DNA from: Austropuccinia psidii | Taxonomy: Eukaryota; Basidiomycota; Pucciniomycetes; Pucciniales; Sphaerophragmiaceae | Reading direction: 5' to 3' | DNA length: 64,000 bases | NCBI GenBank assembly: GCA_023105745.1 | Contig: JALGQZ010000004.1 | Coordinates: 11,062,451 to 11,126,450, forward strand | Made by a program: the position numbers and the translations under genes | The notes under the pieces: generated by a model | Seen by the model: the letters and a program-made list of their open reading frames with translations, nothing else | What the model was told of the DNA's origin: nothing | Database searches by the model: none | Part shown: in pieces, positions 60,743 to 64,000 of the stretch | How positions within the stretch are numbered: the first letter of the stretch is position 1 | How the letters are laid out: every line of letters begins with the position of its first letter

Positions 60743-62139
60743 ATGCCATTCACAAAAAAAGGAAAAGAGCGTAAAAGCGAACTCGCAAGAAAGTGTTGGT
60801 CTGATGAAGGAAAGTGTGAGTTGCTTGCTTAATCTCAGTGTATATATATAGATATATATATATTCTTCCACATTTATGTGGCACCCTCATTGGGCCCCAT
60901 GGAAGAACATTGGCTTTAGTCGGTTCAATTTGCGCCAATGTCATGTGGGCTCCAACAGGGAAGTCAAAGGATGTGTGCCGAAGAAAGCTCCCTAAGCATT
61001 GGGCACCATTCTGGACTCAAAACTCCTTAGCTTCAAATGGCAGGAAGCAGTATCTGATATCTTGTCTCTTTCAACACATAGTGATCTCTCAACCACTCGG
61101 GAATAGTGGGAGATCCCAAAAGACAAATGAGCGCAAAACGACCCGAATGAATAGGTTGTTTTCCTCCTCTCGACCAACAGCACAAATATCAATGCCAGTA
61201 TCAGCAAATATGACCCGAAGTGAAATTTGGAGGGTTGTGGATGTCAATCAGATCAAACGCATTCACTTTGGCCATGTGGAAATTTTCTCTTCAACCGGAT
61301 TACTCATTGCCCTTGTTGAATTCCGACCATTCACAACAATGAGTGAAGTCAAGGTCAATCAATGGGATGAATTATCACAATTCTTATTTTGCAAAAAGAG
61401 ATTCACTGACCCAATTGCAACAAATATAGCATTACTGGAGGGATTTATGTTCGCAATTGGGTGGCGCAAATGCAGCACAAATAATGAACAATTTGGTCTG
61501 TATGGAAGTGTTGGGAAAATTGAAAACGCAAAAGATTAATGGCAGAACTGAGGTGCCAATCTTAGCTCGGTGGGCTGCATTCTAGGTCAATCCTTACAAT
61601 ATGTTGGGGATAATTTATTTAAGAAGATTCAAAATTGCTACAACTCATTGGGGGTTCCTTCTTTTGATCAAGGCAACTATGAAGGCAATATTCCCGCAAA
61701 TCAGGGTGCATGCGAGTTTGCTTCCGCACTCACTTCCACAATGAATGGATTCAAAAACTCACCTCATCTTGATAAGGATGCATTGCAGTATGCTTTGGGA
61801 TGGTGGTTTCAAGCTCATAAGCAGACTGGCCAAATTCAAAGAGATGCATCAAAGCGGTATACAGGGGGAAAATTAATTTTCCCAAATGAGAATTTTTGGA
61901 TTGATCTATCTGCATGTCATGGGCTCATTCAGGTAGTGTTGGCCAGTAGTACATTTGTTCATTATACTGATCCAGCACAGGACAACGAAAGCACGACACT
62001 AGTGGGTATGTCCGCACAATGCTCAAGCAGGTTAGCAAAAACAATGCGGCAAAAAAGCCATGGCTATTATGAGATTCGCAAGAGAGAGGGCTATCAAATC
62101 AGGGATGGTAATACAATCTCATGCCAATTCAAAGAATGA
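60743..62139 (+). pseudogene. Tet-like 2OG-Fe(II) oxygenase, two in-frame stops
   Basis: An ATG at 60743 opens a lysine-rich exon (MPFTKKGKERKSELARK). An intron, its acceptor unresolved, probably follows, starting GTGAGT at 60816. The frame open from 60838 contains LVGSICANVMWAPTGKSKD and IFSSTGLLIALVEFRPF. Two stops (TAA 61537-61539 and TGA 61549-61551) precede the catalytic part, which continues in the same frame to 62139. There the double-stranded beta-helix signature is intact: the HxD of NSPHLDKD (61765-61773), GGKLIFPNENFWIDL, the distal histidine of STFVHYT (61960-61962), and downstream arginines in QCSSRLAKTMR that could bind 2-oxoglutarate. TET/JBP enzymes oxidise 5-methylcytosine or thymine. 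Basidiomycetes carry expanded sets, often linked to transposons. A frame change near 61020-61200 is also possible. Confidence 0.75.
60837..60864. repeat. TA microsatellite
   Basis: An uninterrupted alternation of T and A apart from one G, just after the probable first exon of the Tet-like gene. Length changes here could alter splicing or frame. Confidence 0.85.
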
Positions 62140-62309
62140 GGAGATTTGCATGTGTGTTGGGTAAATAATGGTGGGGTAAGCCAGAGGACAATAGACACCA
62201 GCATTGGATGGATTCGAGTGTGGGAGATGGGTGTCTCACATGAAAAAGGGGTGAAGTGGATTATGTACAGTGGCATTCCATTGTATATATGTCCTGGTTT
62301 GTTGCTCTT
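62140..62309. other. 3' flank of the Tet-like gene
   Basis: Short spacer before the second minisatellite. The open frame from 62146 continues into the repeat and has no recognisable content. Confidence 0.5.
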
Positions 62310-63112
62310 GTCCAGGATGCCAATGCTTCACACGCGAATCCTTATGCCTGTGCAGGTTCCAACAATGCTAAAAGTTCCTGACGCCTATGCGGGCTGCCAA
62401 CGCTTCACACGCGAATCCTTATGCCTGTGCAGGTTCCAACAATGCTAAAAGTTCCTGATGCCTATGCGGGCTGCCAACGCTTCAAACGCCAATCCTTACG
62501 CCTGTGCAGGTTCCCAACAGCTCACACGCCAATCCTTATGCCTGTGCAGGCTCCCAAAAATTCACACACCAATCCTTACACTTGTGAAGGTTCCCCAAAA
62601 TGATAAAAATTCCTTACACTTGTACAGGCTTCCAACCATTAACATGCCAATCCTTACGCTTTTGAAGGTTCCCCACAATGCTGAAAATTTCTTACCCCTG
62701 TGCAGGATCCCAAGAATTCACACGCCAATTCTTACGCCTGTGCAGGCTCCCAACAATTCACACGCAAATTCTTATGTCTGTACAGGCTCCCAGACATTCA
62801 AACACCAATCCTTACGCCTGTGCAGGCTCCCAACAGTTCACACACCAATCCTTATGCTTGTGAAGGCTCCCAAAAATGCTAAAAATTCCTTACGCCTGTA
62901 CAGGTGTCCGACGATTCACATGCCAATCCTTATGCTTGTGAATGTTTCAAACAATGCTGACAAATTCTCACGCCTGTGCAGGCTCCCAACAGTTCACACG
63001 CCAATCCTTACGCGTATGCAGGCGCCAAACAACAATCCTTACACCTGTGCAGGCTCCCGGCAACTCACACGCCAATCCTTACGCTTGTGAAGTTTCCCAA
63101 CAATTTAAACAA
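62310..63112. repeat. Second minisatellite, ~40-bp core unit
   Basis: The basic unit is about 40 bp: CTCCCAACAGTTCACACG followed by CCAATCCTTACGCCTGTGCAGG. Variants carry an insert with ATGCTAAAAATTCCTTACG. The first two higher-order copies are offset by 77 bp (62331 and 62408). Because 40 is not divisible by three, each frame cycles through the same three peptides (HTPILTPVQAP, HANPYACAGSQ, RQSLRLCRLP), giving a 210-codon shadow frame at 62458-63090. The core ATCCTTACGC[CT]TGTG is shared with the first minisatellite. Confidence 0.9.
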
Positions 63113-63516
63113 TTCAATACATGAGTAAGATTAATAGTGTGTGACCATAGGAAAGGCCATGTTTCACCAATCTGGAGTGGATTGCTCACATGCGTGAGCC
63201 TCCCGCTTTTTTACAGTTAAGAATTGATATGGCTCCAAACCATGGAAGAAAATATAGGAGACGGTAACAGTGACTATTGGCGCATTTTTGGCAAAAGAGG
63301 GTCACACAAACAAATACTAACTCAAACTTTTGGTGGGGCACTTACCAAAATAATTCTCCGGCAATCAGGGATTTTCTCTAAGGAGGAAATAAATCAATTT
63401 TACATGAAGAAAGAATGTAATAAAAATGGAAAATAACAAACATTGGATACAAATAATTTATTTAAAAGAAATTAGTACCAATAATAAAAAGAGGAAATAA
63501 TGAGATTTTTTTAATT
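63113..63516. other. Unassigned sequence
   Basis: A 70-codon plus frame (63224-63436) has no recognisable domain, and I do not support it as a gene. The rest is AT-rich spacer. Confidence 0.4.
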
Positions 63517-63953
63517 TTATTTTTCTAAGTATTTCGAGACTATCCTGGTGATGTCCTCCTTTGGATAAGCCTCCAGTGCCTGGGCAAGGAGGGAGTTTAG
63601 TTCCTCCCGGAATCCCCGGTGCATCTCATTTCAATGAGTTGCATCCACGAAAGGAATCATATGGAGCAAGCGGCGATGCTCCAACAAGATTTGGTTGATT
63701 GATTTGTGGACGATGGCTCAAGGAATCATCAAAGTAGTTTGTAAGTCAGTGAATTCCTGGCAAGCATCATCGTGGGAATGAGAGGGGCTTTGCACCGGGG
63801 GGAGGAGGCATTGGGGTTCTCAGGGCCACTGGAAGGGATCTCTGGGGAGGGAACCGGGGTTGGAGTGGAGGGGGGGGAACAGAAGGGGAAGGTGGGCGAG
63901 CCGGGTAAGAAGAAGGGGGAGGGGGAGGGGGGATCCAAAGGGCGTATCGTCAA
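63517..63953 (-). pseudogene. Hypothetical protein C-terminus, degraded
   Basis: On the minus strand the register ending at TAA 63517-63519 reads like real protein. It has QEFTDLQTTLMIP, HKSINQILLEHRRLLHMIPF, then EMHRGFREELNSLLAQALEA and YPKEDITRIVSKYLEK, interrupted by two stops near 63630 and 63720. The N-terminal side switches to another register with a very proline-rich stretch (63953 to about 63780, PPSPSPFFLPGSP). The helical C-terminus suggests a genuine protein family, but I do not recognise it. The gene may continue beyond the window. Confidence 0.45.
63840..63935 (+). repeat. G-rich purine tract
   Basis: Many runs of three to eight G separated by one or two A, including GGGGG-A-GGGGG-A-GGGGGG at 63915-63932. 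On the minus strand it encodes the proline-rich part of the degraded hypothetical protein. Confidence 0.8.
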
Positions 63954-64000
63954 TGATAATGATGGAGAAGGGTTGGCGGGACAAGCTGGAGATGGTTGAA

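Noticed and set aside
58300..61551. TAA read as glutamate (recoding) because several stops fall where glutamate would fit
   Set aside because: Other stops here replace different residues (for example TGA for a probable glutamine at 61549), one TAA is explained by an intron, and retroelement stops show no such pattern. Ordinary decay is enough.
62458..63090. 210-codon open frame over the second minisatellite
   Set aside because: The same peptides appear in all three registers because the unit is about 40 bp. It is a shadow of the repeat.

Overview
This is a repeat-dominated, AT-rich fungal window. About 50 of its 64 kb are Ty3/gypsy retrotransposon sequence, and the only cellular-type coding is a locus at roughly 57.5-62.2 kb. 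The Gag-Pol proteins (chromodomain-ended Ty3/gypsy), the peptides encoded by the minisatellites, and a Tet-like 2OG-Fe(II) oxygenase of the kind expanded in rusts all point to a rust fungus (Pucciniales). From recalled similarity my best guess is Austropuccinia psidii or a near relative. No database was searched.

Left part, 1-40.9 kb. This is a nest of LTR elements. I name four families here. A and B have related LTRs of about 1.8-1.9 kb, C has LTRs of about 1.4 kb, and D is seen only as solo LTRs. A B-type LTR (1-1792) abuts a copia-like Gag relic. A D solo LTR sits at 3712-5686. A plus-strand C element (C1) has its 5' LTR from 6827, split by a younger C solo LTR with a perfect TTTAG duplication. 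C1 runs through gag and protease to 13303 and resumes in reverse transcriptase at 31073. Between these points lie a truncated minus-strand C end, a minus-strand A element lacking its 5' end, and a complete but dead minus-strand B element (20920-31072). C1 closes with its 3' LTR (34049-35462). Next come a second copia-like Gag relic and another truncated plus-strand C element (C3), whose 5' LTR is split by an A/B-type solo LTR.

Middle, 40.9-53.9 kb. AT-rich unique-looking DNA is interrupted by a full-length minus-strand C element at 42209-51910. It has two 1438-bp LTRs, a perfect AAGAT target duplication, and a Gag-Pol frame broken by one stop codon inside the integrase. It is the youngest and best preserved element here.

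Right part, 53.9-64 kb. Base composition changes sharply and CpG becomes common. A 48/51-bp minisatellite (about 54.2-57.5 kb) is split by a D solo LTR. It is followed by an unrecognised multi-exon gene (58026-60259, damaged), a Tet-like 2OG-Fe(II) dioxygenase gene (60743-62139, catalytic triad kept but stop codons present), and a second minisatellite (about 62.3-63.1 kb) that shares a core with the first. A degraded minus-strand hypothetical gene and a G-rich tract end the window. The two same-strand genes bracketed by related arrays form the most interesting unit. TET/JBP-type enzymes oxidise 5-methylcytosine or thymine, and the neighbouring retrotransposons show the CpG loss expected of methylated DNA.

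No tRNA, rRNA or CRISPR locus was recognised.
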